Part shown: one piece after another, positions 1 through 9,756 of the stretch
Position numbering within the stretch: position 1 is the first letter of the stretch
Layout: each line of letters opens with the position of its first letter
DNA from: Butyrivibrio sp. INlla14
Lineage (GTDB): Bacteria; Bacillota; Clostridia; Lachnospirales; Lachnospiraceae
Reading direction: 5' to 3'
Assembly: GCF_900102515.1 (NCBI RefSeq)
Contig: NZ_FMVS01000007.1
Coordinates: 62,001 to 126,000, forward strand
DNA: 64,000 nt
Made by a program: the position numbers and the translations under genes
The notes under the pieces: generated by a model
The model's database searches: none
Told to the model about the DNA's origin: nothing
The model's input: the letters and a program-made list of their open reading frames with translations, nothing else

Positions 1-2
1 CT

Positions 3-152
3 GATGGAACTGAGATACAAGAGGATTACTGTGAATATATCTACCGAAAGTCAGATGACAAATTTTATATCAATGATGTTCCCAATGATGTGATTGCGTA
101 TTATCCAGGATTTAAGGGATGTATGGGGTATATATGCGAATATGATAACTGA
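3..152 (+). CDS. 3' end of an unidentified protein (partial)
   Basis: An open frame enters from the left edge and stops at TGA 150-152, giving about 49 residues ending ...GYICEYDN. The composition (aromatic, acidic) is normal for a soluble protein and a terminator follows 14 bp later, so it is probably the true end of a gene. Too little is visible to name a family. Confidence 0.55.
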   Translation, partial: DGTEIQEDYCEYIYRKSDDKFYINDVPNDVIAYYPGFKGCMGYICEYDN

Positions 153-165
153 ATAATGTAACTGA

Positions 166-196
166 AACCCGGTCAAATGAAACTGACCGGGTTTTT
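166..196 (+). terminator. Rho-independent terminator
   Basis: A perfect 10-bp stem (AACCCGGTCA pairing with TGACCGGGTT, 8-nt loop) runs into a T tract. It closes the partial gene at the left edge and insulates the hsd operon. Confidence 0.85.
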
Positions 197-297
197 GAAT
201 AAAAAAATAAATGACTGGCGATGTATCATAGCGTGAGGGTCGGATTTGAATTATAATATTAATTGTGTAAACAATAACGCTAAAGGGAGCGATTTTT

Positions 298-2853
298 ATG
301 AATAAACAACAGCTTGCAGCAAAAATATGGGAATCTGCAAATCAGATGCGATCCAAGATTGAAGCCAATGAATATAAGGATTATATTTTAGGCTTTATTT
401 TTTATAAGTTCCTTTCTGACAAAGAGGAAAAGTATTTGCTTGGATTGGGCTATACAAAAGAAGATATGAATACGGTAACAGAAGATGATACTGAAATCAT
501 GGAAGATGTTCAGAACAACATAGGTTATTTCATCTCATACCAGAATCTCTTCTCAACTTGGATTAATAAGGGAGTGGATTTTAATGTTGCAGATGTAAGG
601 GATGCGTTGTCTGCATTTGAGAGATGCATTAATCCGCTGCAGAAAAAAGTATTTGAAAATATCTTTGAGACGTTGAGCGTAGGTCTTTCAAAGCTAGGTG
701 ATACAGCTGCGAATCAGACCAAGGCTATTAGCGAACTTATCAGACTGATTGCAGATATTCCGATGGATGGCAAGCAGGATTATGATGTTCTTGGCTTTAT
801 TTATGAATATCTTATTTCAAACTTTGCGGCTAATGCCGGAAAGAAAGCGGGAGAGTTCTACACTCCTCATGAAGTATCAATACTCATGAGTGAGATTGTG
901 GCTAACCACCTGAAGGATAGAAGTGAAATAGAAATATTTGATCCAACTTCTGGATCAGGTAGCTTGCTGATAAATATTGGTAAGAGCATTGCAAAATATC
1001 TTGGCGACAGTGACAAGATTAAGTATTATGCCCAGGAACTGAAGCAGAATACTTACAATCTTACAAGAATGAATCTGGTTATGAGGGGAATCCTTCCAAG
1101 CAATATCTTCACTCGTAATGGAGATACATTGGAAGAAGACTGGCCATATTTCGATGAGAATGATCGCATTGGAACCTACAGACCATTGTATGTTGATGCG
1201 GTTGTATCAAATCCTCCATATTCGCAAAAGTGGGATCCATCAGATAAGGACGCTGATCCTAGATATAAAGAGTATGGACTTGCTCCGAAGGGAAAGGCAG
1301 ATTATGCCTTCCTTTTACATGATCTTTACCATATTAAGCCTGATGGAATCATGACAATTGTATTACCGCATGGAGTGCTGTTCAGAGGTGGTGAGGAAGG
1401 TGCTATCAGAAAGAATCTTATTGAGAATAATAAGATAGATGCAATCATAGGTCTTCCGGCTAATATCTTCTTTGGAACAGGTATTCCAACCATAATTATG
1501 GTTCTTAAACAGAAGAGAGAAAACACGGATGTACTGATTATAGATGCATCTAAAGGTTTTGAGAAAGTTGGTAAGAATAATAAGCTTAGGGCATGTGATA
1601 TCAAGAAGATAGTTGATACTGTTATCGGAAGAAAACCCGAAGAAGGGTTTTCTGCAGTGGTTTCCAGAGAAGCGATCAGAGAAAATGATTACAACCTTAA
1701 TATTCCGCGCTATGTAGACTCTTCAGAGAAACCGGAGAAGTGGGACATCTATGCATCTATGTTTGGAGGAATTCCGAAGTCAGAAGTGGATGAACTTGCA
1801 GAGTACTGGGATGCATTCCCTAATTTAAGAAATGCTCTTTTTACAAACGCATCAGATCAGTATCTTTCTTTCACTGATTCAAACTTAAAGAAGCTTGTAA
1901 ATGACCATGAAGATGTAAGGGGATTCATGAATTATTATGAAAAAGCGTTTGACGGCTTGGATGCATTTTTGGGCAGAGAGCTGATTGATAACCAGGATAA
2001 TCTTAACATTGCTGCTGAGGAAGAAGTACTCTCATCGGAAGTGTTCAAAAGGTTTACTGGGTTAAAACTTGGAAATCCTTATGAGGCATATCAGATTGTG
2101 GATGATACCTGGGCGCAGATATCTATAGATCTGGAAATTATACAGACAGAAGGTCACGAGGCAATCCGTAAAGTTGATCCTAACATGGTGACGAAGAAAA
2201 AGAATAATAAAGAAGTTGAAGTTCAAGAGGGATATATCGGACACATATTCCCGTTTGAGCTTGTTCAGAATACTCTGCTAAAGGATGAAAAAAAGAGTAT
2301 CGCGGATCTTGAGTCAAGGCTGTCTGAGATCACATCAGAATATGAGGAACTCCTTGAGAACTTGTCAGAGGAAGATAAGGAAGCTGCATTTGTCAATGAG
2401 GATAAGACAGAGTTTGTCTTTAAAGAAGTTACAAAAGCGATAAAAGATAAGGATGTTGAAGGAGATGCCTTGAATGTCTTAAAGAAGGCGGATACCTTGA
2501 ACAAAGAAGAGAAGAATCTTAAAAAGAGTATTAAGGACAAAACGGTAGCATTAGAGCTGGCTACCAAAGAGAAGATAGAGCAGTTAAGCGATTCAGAGGT
2601 CAGAGATTTGTTTGTGAAAAAGTGGATTGACCCAATTACTTCGGGCATAGCAGAAATCCCAGCACAGATAGTCAAGAACCTTATAACAAGTTTGGAAGCA
2701 ATTGCTGCAAAGTACGAAACAACCTATGAAGAGGTTGATGAAGAAATAAGAAAAACATCCTCAGAACTTGTTGGTATGTTAGGCAGCCTTACAGGCAATG
2801 AATATGATATGCAGGGCATTTCAGAGCTTAAGAAGTTATTAGGGGGTATTTGA
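298..2853 (+). CDS. hsdM: Type I restriction-modification methyltransferase subunit HsdM
   Basis: N6-adenine methyltransferase subunit of a type I restriction-modification enzyme. With HsdS it methylates adenine in a split target, and with HsdR it forms the restriction complex. Visible landmarks are the helical HsdM N-domain, FYTP at about residues 187-190, the SAM-binding motif DPTSGSGSLL at 215-224 and the catalytic NPPY at 305-308. At 851 residues it is longer than the usual 500-700, with a charged, coiled-coil-like C-terminal extension (about 640-850). The start ATG follows AAAGGGAG. A TATAAT box at 252-257 is a possible -10. It is first in the hsdM-hsdS-hsdR operon, and hsdS starts 1 bp after its stop. 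Confidence 0.95.
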   Translation: MNKQQLAAKIWESANQMRSKIEANEYKDYILGFIFYKFLSDKEEKYLLGLGYTKEDMNTVTEDDTEIMEDVQNNIGYFISYQNLFSTWINKGVDFNVADVRDALSAFERCINPLQKKVFENIFETLSVGLSKLGDTAANQTKAISELIRLIADIPMDGKQDYDVLGFIYEYLISNFAANAGKKAGEFYTPHEVSILMSEIVANHLKDRSEIEIFDPTSGSGSLLINIGKSIAKYLGDSDKIKYYAQELKQNTYNLTRMNLVMRGILPSNIFTRNGDTLEEDWPYFDENDRIGTYRPLYVDAVVSNPPYSQKWDPSDKDADPRYKEYGLAPKGKADYAFLLHDLYHIKPDGIMTIVLPHGVLFRGGEEGAIRKNLIENNKIDAIIGLPANIFFGTGIPTIIMVLKQKRENTDVLIIDASKGFEKVGKNNKLRACDIKKIVDTVIGRKPEEGFSAVVSREAIRENDYNLNIPRYVDSSEKPEKWDIYASMFGGIPKSEVDELAEYWDAFPNLRNALFTNASDQYLSFTDSNLKKLVNDHEDVRGFMNYYEKAFDGLDAFLGRELIDNQDNLNIAAEEEVLSSEVFKRFTGLKLGNPYEAYQIVDDTWAQISIDLEIIQTEGHEAIRKVDPNMVTKKKNNKEVEVQEGYIGHIFPFELVQNTLLKDEKKSIADLESRLSEITSEYEELLENLSEEDKEAAFVNEDKTEFVFKEVTKAIKDKDVEGDALNVLKKADTLNKEEKNLKKSIKDKTVALELATKEKIEQLSDSEVRDLFVKKWIDPITSGIAEIPAQIVKNLITSLEAIAAKYETTYEEVDEEIRKTSSELVGMLGSLTGNEYDMQGISELKKLLGGI

Positions 2854-2854
2854 T

Positions 2855-3985
2855 ATGGCAGATAAGAAACCCCAGATAAGATTTACAGGATTTACGGACG
2901 ATTGGGAACAGCGTAAGTTGGGAGAGGTTGCAGCATATCGTAATGGAAAAGCCCACGAAAACGATGTTACTGACAACGGAAAGTATGTAATAGTGAACTC
3001 AAAATTCGTGTCCACAAATGGTGAGGTTAAGAAGTTCTCAGATTCACAAATAGAGCCATTACATAAAGATGAGATAGCGTTTGTACTTAGTGATGTTCCT
3101 AACGGAAGAGCTATTGCAAGAACTTTTTTGATTGATAAAGATGATAAGTATACGCTTAATCAGCGTATTGCTGGCATCACACCAAAGGAAGAAACAGATG
3201 CATATTTCTTATATATATTGATGAACCGTAATCCGTATTTTTTAAGATTCGATGATGGAAATAAGCAGACAAATCTATCTGTAAACGATGTTATGCAATT
3301 TGAAGCGGCGTATCCTTCGTTTAGGGAGCAACACAAGATTGGAGAATTATTTAAGACTGTTGATGACGCTATCACCCTTCATCAGCGTAAGTATGATAAG
3401 CTTAAAAATATCAAAAAATCCATGCTGGAAAAAATGTTTCCAAAAAATGGAGCAAAAAAACCGGAGATAAGATTTGCTGGATTTACTGACGATTGGGAAC
3501 AGCGTAAGTTCTCTGATGTAGTAGATATCGGGAGTGGGATGGATTATAAACATCTGGGTGAAGGGGATATCCCTGTGTATGGAACTGGCGGATATATGCT
3601 TAGCGTGGATGCTGCTCTCTCGGAAGATAAGGACGCTATTGGAATAGGACGAAAAGGTACTATTGATAAACCATATATTTTACGAGCACCATTTTGGACC
3701 GTAGATACGCTATTTTACTGCATTCCTAAGGATGGATATGATTTAGACTTTACAAGCTGCCTTTTTCAAAATGTTGATTGGAAGAAAAAAGATGAATCTA
3801 CAGGAGTACCAAGTCTCTCGAAAGTAATTATAAATAATGTTGAGACAGCAGCTCCCTCATATGATGAGCAGAGAAAAATAGGTGATTATTTCAAAGGAAT
3901 CGACAACCTTATCACCCTTCATCAGCGTAAGCTTGAGAAATTGCAGAATATTAAGAAGTCGATGCTAGAAAAAATGTTTGTTTAG
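2855..3985 (+). CDS. hsdS: Type I restriction-modification specificity subunit HsdS (expressed copy)
   Basis: The 376-residue DNA-recognition subunit contains two target-recognition domains. Each begins with a conserved DDWEQRK segment (about residues 16-22 and 212-218) and ends with an ITLHQRK segment followed by a helical spacer of the form KLxNIKKSMLEKMF. The two halves form an internal repeat, as expected for HsdS. The DNA coding these conserved segments is repeated in four silent cassettes at 8.7-10.9 kb, so either recognition domain could be swapped. It sits between hsdM (1-bp gap) and hsdR (21-bp gap) and is translationally linked to hsdM. Confidence 0.95.
   Translation: MADKKPQIRFTGFTDDWEQRKLGEVAAYRNGKAHENDVTDNGKYVIVNSKFVSTNGEVKKFSDSQIEPLHKDEIAFVLSDVPNGRAIARTFLIDKDDKYTLNQRIAGITPKEETDAYFLYILMNRNPYFLRFDDGNKQTNLSVNDVMQFEAAYPSFREQHKIGELFKTVDDAITLHQRKYDKLKNIKKSMLEKMFPKNGAKKPEIRFAGFTDDWEQRKFSDVVDIGSGMDYKHLGEGDIPVYGTGGYMLSVDAALSEDKDAIGIGRKGTIDKPYILRAPFWTVDTLFYCIPKDGYDLDFTSCLFQNVDWKKKDESTGVPSLSKVIINNVETAAPSYDEQRKIGDYFKGIDNLITLHQRKLEKLQNIKKSMLEKMFV
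3493..3510 (+). repeat. WEQRK-coding recombination repeat (six copies)
   Basis: The 18-bp TTGGGAACAGCGTAAGTT occurs in direct orientation at 2902-2919, 3493-3510 and 10323-10340. It is inverted at 9105-9122 and, with the first base or bases changed, at 9687-9704 and 10245-10261. It marks the 5' edge of every hsdS recognition domain, live or silent, and is the obvious crossover site for domain exchange. Confidence 0.85.
3911..3930 (+). repeat. TLHQR-coding recombination repeat (six copies)
   Basis: The core CCTTCATCAGCG (within TTATCACCCTTCATCAGCG) marks the 3' edge of each recognition domain. It is direct at 3371-3390, 3911-3930 and about 10826-10845, and inverted at about 9156-9176 and 9762-9782. 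A changed inverted copy (CAGCG replaced by CGGCG) lies at about 8682-8702. With the WEQRK repeat it gives each domain matching ends. Confidence 0.8.
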
Positions 3986-4006
3986 CACAGTATTGGGGTA
4001 AATAAT

Positions 4007-7000
4007 ATGGCATTTAACAATGAAGCTGATTTTGAAGATGCGCTTATAGGATTACTCACAAGTACATATGGCTGGGAAAAACAGGTCTTGGAATATAAAA
4101 CGGAAGAAGATCTGATTCGTAACTGGGCCGACATTCTGTTTGAGAATAACAGAGGTATAGACAGGCTAAATGACTATCCATTGACAGATGGTGAAATGCA
4201 GCAGATTCTTGAACAGATAAATCTATTGAAGACGCCGCTTAAGATTAATGGTTTTATCAACGGTAGAAGTGTTGCAATTACCAGAGATAATCCTGATGAT
4301 AAGGCTCATTTTGGCAAAGAAGTTTCTCTCAAGATATATGACAGGCAGGAGATTGCTGCAGGACAGAGCAGATATCAGATAGCAAGGCAGCCAAAGTTTA
4401 AAGCAAGAAAATCTATATTTCCGGATAGGCGAGGAGATTTTGAACTTCTTATAAATGGTATGCCTGTAATTCATGTTGAACTCAAAAAAAGCGGAGTTCC
4501 GATATCTAATGCTGAGGGACAGATTGAAAAATACGCCCATGAGGGTGTGTTTACGGGGCTTTTTGCCTTGGTTCAGATATTTGTGGCTATGAATCCGGAA
4601 GAGACTGAGTATTATGCGAATCCAGGGCCGGAAGGTAAGTTTAATCCTGATTTTTATTTTCACTGGGCAGACTTTAATAATGAACCAATAAATGACTGGA
4701 AAGAGATTGCTTCAACATTGTTATCAATTCCTCTTGCACACCAGATGATTGGCTTTTATACCGTTGCAGATGATACAGATGGAGTGTTGAAAGTAATGAG
4801 ATCTTATCAGTATTATGCTGCGAATAAGATTTCAGATAAAGTTTCAAAACATAAGGGGAAATGGGGTGAAAGTGACCAATTAGGAGGTTATATCTGGCAT
4901 ACAACCGGAAGTGGAAAAACTCTCACATCATTTAAGTCAGCACAGCTAATTGCTAATTCTAAAGATGCTGATAAAGTTGTGTTCCTCATAGACAGGATAG
5001 AGCTTGGAACACAGAGTGCAAAAGAGTACAAGGGATTTGCTGAAGCCAACGAGTTTATACAGGAAACAGAAGATACCGAAGTTCTTATTTCCAAGCTTAA
5101 AAGCGATGATTCCAGTAATACGCTGATAGTAACATCTATCCAGAAGATGAGTAATATAAAATCTGATGTGGAGTCTAAGCTGAAGGCTGAGGAATTACAG
5201 AAAATTATTGATAAAAGGATTGTCTTTATTGTTGATGAGTGTCATAGATCATCTTTTGGAGATATGATGCAGACGGTGAAACACACCTTTAAAAAAGCTC
5301 TGTTCTTTGGCTTTAGTGGTACTCCGATTCAGATTGAAAATGAGAAGAAGGGTAATACTACAGCGGATGTATTTGGTGATGAACTCCATAGATATAGTAT
5401 CGCAGACGGTATAAGAGATAAGAATGTTCTTGGATTTGATCCAGATAAGGTGCTGACCTTTAAGGAAAAAGAGGAGAGGGAGGCAGTCGCACTAGAAAAG
5501 GCAAAAGCTGCGACTGCTGCTGAGGCTATAAGTGATCCGAAGAAAAGTGCTATTTATTATAAATACATGCAGGATGTTCCCATGGCCGGATATTATGAGA
5601 ATGATGGGAAATATGTATGTGGTATAGAGGACTATCTCTTAGAGAACGGACAATATCGAACTGAAGAACATCAGAAGATGGTTGTTACTGATATACTTGA
5701 GAACTGGATGACTATCAGTCATGCGGGTAAATTTCATGCTATTTTTGCGACATCAAGCATACGTGAAGCATGTCAGTACTATGACAGATTCAAGGCGGCT
5801 GATCCATCTATTAAGATCACTGCTCTGTTTGACCCAAGCATAGATAATGATGATCAGAATGCTATAGAAAAGGAAGATTCGTTAGTAGAGATAATAGAAG
5901 ACTATGACGCTAGGTACAAACAGACATATACTATTCCGACTTGGGCAAAGATGAAAACTGATATTCAGAATAGGCTTGCTCATAAAAAGCCATATGAAAG
6001 AATAGAGTATAGCCCAGAAGAGCAGATTGACATGCTGATTGTAGTGGATCAGATGCTTACAGGATATGATTCCAAGTGGATAAATGCGCTATATCTAGAT
6101 AAAGTACTTAGATATGAGAACATTATACAGGCTTTTTCAAGGACAAACCGGCTATTTGGAGAAGACAAACCGTTTGGAACAATTAAGTATTATAGAGCGC
6201 CATATACAATGGAACGCAATATTGATGCTGCGGTGAAACTCTATTCTGGCGATAAACCTCTTGGAATGTTTGCTATAAAGCTTGATAGAAACCTTGAAAA
6301 TATGAACGCGGTTTTCCTGCAGATAAAGAATCTTTTTGAGGCAGCAGGAGTAGAAAATTTTGAGAAGCTTCCATCGGAGACCAGTGAAAAAAAGCAGTTT
6401 GCAAAGTTATTCATAGCATTTAATGAATATTTGGAAGCTGCTAAGGTTCAAGGATTTACATGGGAAAAGCTTACTTATGAATTTGACAGTCCAGATGATG
6501 GACATAAGGTTATTACGCTTGGACTTGATGAGAGCACATATAAAGTATTGGTATTAAGATATAAGGAATTATTTGGTGGAGGTGGTGGAGGAATAGTTCC
6601 AGACTCACCATATGAGCTGAAAGGGTATCTTACTACTATAGATACAAAAGAAATCAACTCGGAATATATGAACTCTCGCTTCGACAAGTATAAGAAGGCA
6701 CTCGAAACAGGTGATAGCAATGCCAGGGAGGCCGCAAAGCAGGAACTTCATAAGACATTTGCGTCATTATCAACTGAAGAACAAAAATATGCCAATATTC
6801 TCCTTCATGATATAGAGACTGGGGACGTGGAGATTCTGGAAGGGAAAACTCTCCGTGATTATATCAATGAATACATGGAGGCAGCTAAGAATGACCAGAT
6901 TCATAAAGTGGCAATAGCGATAGGGGTTGATGAGCAAATGCTCAGAGATATGATGGCTCTCAATCTTAATGAGAAAACCATCAATGAATTTGGTCGATTT

Positions 7001-7642
7001 GATGCTTTGAAAGCGACTGTTGATATTGCCCGCGCAAAGGAGTACTTCGAGAGAATAAGTGCATATGTAGAACAGCTGGAAAAAGTGAAGCTGCCAATTC
7101 CTAAGGTTAAAATTCGTGTCGATAAAATGCTAAGGGATTTTATTATCTTTGGCGGTACAGATATTCTTCTGGAGTCTGACTTCTCTAGCTATGAGAAGAG
7201 CATTAACAAAGAATCGTTCTTTGCAGTGGATGGGGTGGCAGCATTTAGCAACTCATCTTGGACTTACTATTTTAGCGAGCATTGTGATTCACTAAAGAGG
7301 GAAGTATGCGGAAAATGGATGTACTTTTATAATGACGTGGATTTCGCTAAGAATATGTGTTTGAAATCCATAAAGGAAGGTGCATGTCTTGAGGCTAAGC
7401 ATGGCAATTTCAAGGAGGGTGTATGCTGCTTCTACATCAACGGTGATGATCAGAATGCCCATAAAAAAGTTATTAGATTTCTTCTGGACAATGGATTGGT
7501 AAAGAAAACTTCTGATGACAAGTATTATAATGTGTCATTCAAATATGACTCACAGACACAGGCTGGCGAGTATGGAACAGGCTTTACGGCAGATATAAGA
7601 TTGGAGGATTTTATAGATCTGCAGTCAGGTGAATGGAAGTAG
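4007..7642 (+). CDS. hsdR: Type I restriction endonuclease/translocase subunit HsdR
   Basis: The 1211-residue motor and nuclease subunit. It translocates DNA in an ATP-dependent way and cuts away from the target. The N-terminal PD-(D/E)xK nuclease is visible as D144 (RRGDFEL) and E158-x-K160 (HVELKKS). The SF2 motor has Walker A TTGSGKT at about 299-305 and the DECH box at about 410-413. Motif VI-like AFSRTNR follows at about 706-712, then the long helical C-domain that contacts HsdM. A GGGGGG run lies at about residue 865. It is last in the operon, and a strong terminator follows. It lies between the expressed hsdS and the silent cassettes. Confidence 0.95.
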   Translation: MAFNNEADFEDALIGLLTSTYGWEKQVLEYKTEEDLIRNWADILFENNRGIDRLNDYPLTDGEMQQILEQINLLKTPLKINGFINGRSVAITRDNPDDKAHFGKEVSLKIYDRQEIAAGQSRYQIARQPKFKARKSIFPDRRGDFELLINGMPVIHVELKKSGVPISNAEGQIEKYAHEGVFTGLFALVQIFVAMNPEETEYYANPGPEGKFNPDFYFHWADFNNEPINDWKEIASTLLSIPLAHQMIGFYTVADDTDGVLKVMRSYQYYAANKISDKVSKHKGKWGESDQLGGYIWHTTGSGKTLTSFKSAQLIANSKDADKVVFLIDRIELGTQSAKEYKGFAEANEFIQETEDTEVLISKLKSDDSSNTLIVTSIQKMSNIKSDVESKLKAEELQKIIDKRIVFIVDECHRSSFGDMMQTVKHTFKKALFFGFSGTPIQIENEKKGNTTADVFGDELHRYSIADGIRDKNVLGFDPDKVLTFKEKEEREAVALEKAKAATAAEAISDPKKSAIYYKYMQDVPMAGYYENDGKYVCGIEDYLLENGQYRTEEHQKMVVTDILENWMTISHAGKFHAIFATSSIREACQYYDRFKAADPSIKITALFDPSIDNDDQNAIEKEDSLVEIIEDYDARYKQTYTIPTWAKMKTDIQNRLAHKKPYERIEYSPEEQIDMLIVVDQMLTGYDSKWINALYLDKVLRYENIIQAFSRTNRLFGEDKPFGTIKYYRAPYTMERNIDAAVKLYSGDKPLGMFAIKLDRNLENMNAVFLQIKNLFEAAGVENFEKLPSETSEKKQFAKLFIAFNEYLEAAKVQGFTWEKLTYEFDSPDDGHKVITLGLDESTYKVLVLRYKELFGGGGGGIVPDSPYELKGYLTTIDTKEINSEYMNSRFDKYKKALETGDSNAREAAKQELHKTFASLSTEEQKYANILLHDIETGDVEILEGKTLRDYINEYMEAAKNDQIHKVAIAIGVDEQMLRDMMALNLNEKTINEFGRFDALKATVDIARAKEYFERISAYVEQLEKVKLPIPKVKIRVDKMLRDFIIFGGTDILLESDFSSYEKSINKESFFAVDGVAAFSNSSWTYYFSEHCDSLKREVCGKWMYFYNDVDFAKNMCLKSIKEGACLEAKHGNFKEGVCCFYINGDDQNAHKKVIRFLLDNGLVKKTSDDKYYNVSFKYDSQTQAGEYGTGFTADIRLEDFIDLQSGEWK

Positions 7643-7652
7643 GATTCTATGG

Positions 7653-7689
7653 CACTTGAAGGAGAACTTATTCTCCTTCAAGTGTTTTT
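7653..7689. terminator. Bidirectional terminator between hsdR and the recombinase
   Basis: A perfect 14-bp stem (CACTTGAAGGAGAA with TTCTCCTTCAAGTG, loop ctta) has TTTTT on the plus-strand side. It separates the converging hsdR and recombinase genes. Confidence 0.85.
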
Positions 7690-7690
7690 A

Positions 7691-7702
7691 TCATCGGCGT
7701 GC
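7691..7702. repeat. 12-bp inverted repeat flanking the recombinase gene
   Basis: TCATCGGCGTGC here is the exact inverse of 8679-8690, and the pair brackets the tyrosine recombinase gene. The right copy overlaps the 3' edge of silent cassette 3, so it is a variant of the TLHQR repeat. Confidence 0.6.
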
Positions 7703-7712
7703 GTATTATTTG

Positions 7713-8648
7713 TTATGAATTAAGATTTGCCAGAGTTCTCATGATAATATCTATATCCTTGCTCTCCAACTCCTTGATAATATGAATGTATGTCTTCTGA
7801 GTAGTTGTGATATTGGAGTGCCCAAGACGGCGAGCCACGCTGGCGATTGAAACATTTGCAAAAAGCAGAATGGAAGCGTGAGTGTGCCTTAATCCATGAA
7901 CAGAGATTACAGGAACACCTGCGTTTTTGCAGTGCCTGGCCAATATATCGTTGACTGTGGAGTTATAGACCTTTCCCTGGACAAATATTGGATCATCTTC
8001 GGGTAGACCCTTGAGTAATTCTGCAAATTGAATCACAGTCTTCCAGTCGATGGGAATTTTTCTGACAGAGGATTGATTCTTAGTGGCAAGAAAACCGCCA
8101 TTTCCTTTGTAATCCCATGTTTTTGAAACAGATACCTGCTGGTGAGGAAAATCAAAATCCTTTGGTGTCAGGCCTAATGCCTCAGAGAACCTCATCCCAG
8201 TCTTGGCTATAAGCAATATAAGCCAATCGTAATTGATCTCACTACCAAGATTTAAATCATCAATAACTTTGTGAAGCTCATACTGATTCAAGTATTTAAG
8301 TTTCTTTTCACCGGGCTGTTTTCCTTTAATGATGGCTTTGCGTGTTGGATCGTGTTGAATCAAGCCTTCGTCAACAGCATCAAGGATGGCACATTTCAGG
8401 TGGTGATGAAAGTCCATGGTTGTCTGACGCTCATGGTCTTGAGCATAGTCGTTGAGAAGCTTCTGATACGTGATTCTATCTAAATCACATACAATAAGCT
8501 CTGGTATGAGCTTTTCGAGCCAATGATGCGCCATATTGTACTTGCTCATAGTGACAGGACGAATGGCTCCTTCTTTGTAGACAGTAATCCACTGTTTATA
8601 GTAATCACAAAACAACATGGTCTTACTGTTGGCTGTCGTTGTATCCAT
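7713..8648 (-). CDS. Tyrosine site-specific recombinase, probable hsdS invertase
   Basis: A 311-residue phage-integrase-family recombinase. Visible parts are an N-terminal SAM-like core-binding domain (about 1-110) and a catalytic domain with TGMRFSEALGL (first Arg), HGLRHTH (His-x-x-Arg), LGHSNITTTQ and the nucleophilic Tyr in KTYIHI near residue 290. Its position between hsdR and silent hsdS cassettes matches the known arrangement of phase-variable type I systems in which such an enzyme inverts DNA between repeats in hsdS genes. The function is inferred from context. The start ATG is preceded by AAGGAGG. The gene lies between 12-bp inverted repeats and could itself flip. Confidence 0.85.
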   Translation of the reverse strand: MDTTTANSKTMLFCDYYKQWITVYKEGAIRPVTMSKYNMAHHWLEKLIPELIVCDLDRITYQKLLNDYAQDHERQTTMDFHHHLKCAILDAVDEGLIQHDPTRKAIIKGKQPGEKKLKYLNQYELHKVIDDLNLGSEINYDWLILLIAKTGMRFSEALGLTPKDFDFPHQQVSVSKTWDYKGNGGFLATKNQSSVRKIPIDWKTVIQFAELLKGLPEDDPIFVQGKVYNSTVNDILARHCKNAGVPVISVHGLRHTHASILLFANVSIASVARRLGHSNITTTQKTYIHIIKELESKDIDIIMRTLANLNS

Positions 8649-8678
8649 TTGTAAGTCCTCCTTTTTGGTTGTTGTGAT

Positions 8679-9125
8679 GCACGCCGATGAAGGGTGATAA
8701 GGTTATCGAGCTGCTTAAAATAGTCCCCAATTTTCGTCTGCTCATTTATATCTCTGGGCATCATCAACTCTAAATTTTTCAGTTCGCTCGCTTTAACCAG
8801 TGGTTGACCTGTGCCAAATGAAAGTTTCTTTATATCAAATTGAGTAAGCAGGTGATAGAGGAATTCTATATTCTGCGATGCTTGTATAAACACAGTATTA
8901 TCACTAATTTTCACCTTGCCAGCATATCGATAAAGACTTCCTGCATTCGCACCTACACGAGCAGTTAAGATAAAATCTCCTTCATAATCATACTCATCAT
9001 CGTACCCAATTACTGATGTTGAACCAAGAATAGGATATTCTCCTGATGAACCTTCTTTATCAAATTTGCTCTTACCAGTATCAACAGAATCAACAGCAGC
9101 TTCCAACTTACGCTGTTCCCAAGCT
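8679..9125 (-). pseudogene. Silent hsdS half-cassette 3 (inverted)
   Basis: Read on the minus strand it codes one complete target-recognition domain, from WEQRKLEAAVDSVDTG to LITLHRRAS. It has no start codon or ribosome site of its own. Its ends carry the WEQRK repeat (9105-9122) and a variant TLHQR repeat. It is a donor for exchange with hsdS rather than an expressed gene. Confidence 0.85.
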
Positions 9126-9155
9126 TGGTGATATGATTCGATGACATAGGGCTTT

Positions 9156-9707
9156 CGCTGATGAAGGGTGATAAGGTTATCGATGTTTGAAAAATACTCT
9201 CCAATTTTAATCTGCTCATCTATAGATTTCGGCAAAATCATATCCGTATCTTGGAGAGCTGACTTTGAAATTGAAGTAACCTTTATTCCCTGCATTAACG
9301 GTTTTAACTGGTTGTGATATGCAGGAGAATTGATGTAGTACCCCAGGAACATCGGACCATATTTTTGCTTTGGACGACACGCTATCGTATGAAGTCCTGA
9401 CAGTAGCTTCAAACCTTCGGAACCCTTTATTTCTGTACATTTGCCAACAGTATCATCTTCTGCTGTATCTGCGATTATAATGTCCCCATCTTGCAAAAAA
9501 GAGTTCTTAAACTTATCGGCTTTAGCATCGTCGGATATGCATGGCAACTCTGTTTTGCAGGCATCAATATAGTCTCCAAACTTTATCAGCACATCGCCAT
9601 AATGCACATTCTTTACTGTACCGCTTTCGTAGTTCAATTCTGCTCTCGACAGGGTATTATTCTGCAATCCCTCAAAGACCAAAGAGAACTTACGCTGTTC
9701 CCAAGAG
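9156..9707 (-). pseudogene. Silent hsdS half-cassette 2 (inverted)
   Basis: A single recognition domain on the minus strand from WEQRKFSLVFEGLQ to NLITLHQRKP, with no start signal. The interior differs from cassettes 1 and 3 and from both expressed domains, so it would give a different half-target. The ends match the shared repeats. Confidence 0.85.
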
Positions 9708-9756
9708 ATAGCAGTTGGAGTAGATAAAGCATAGAAAGAATTTCTGCTTAGAAATA

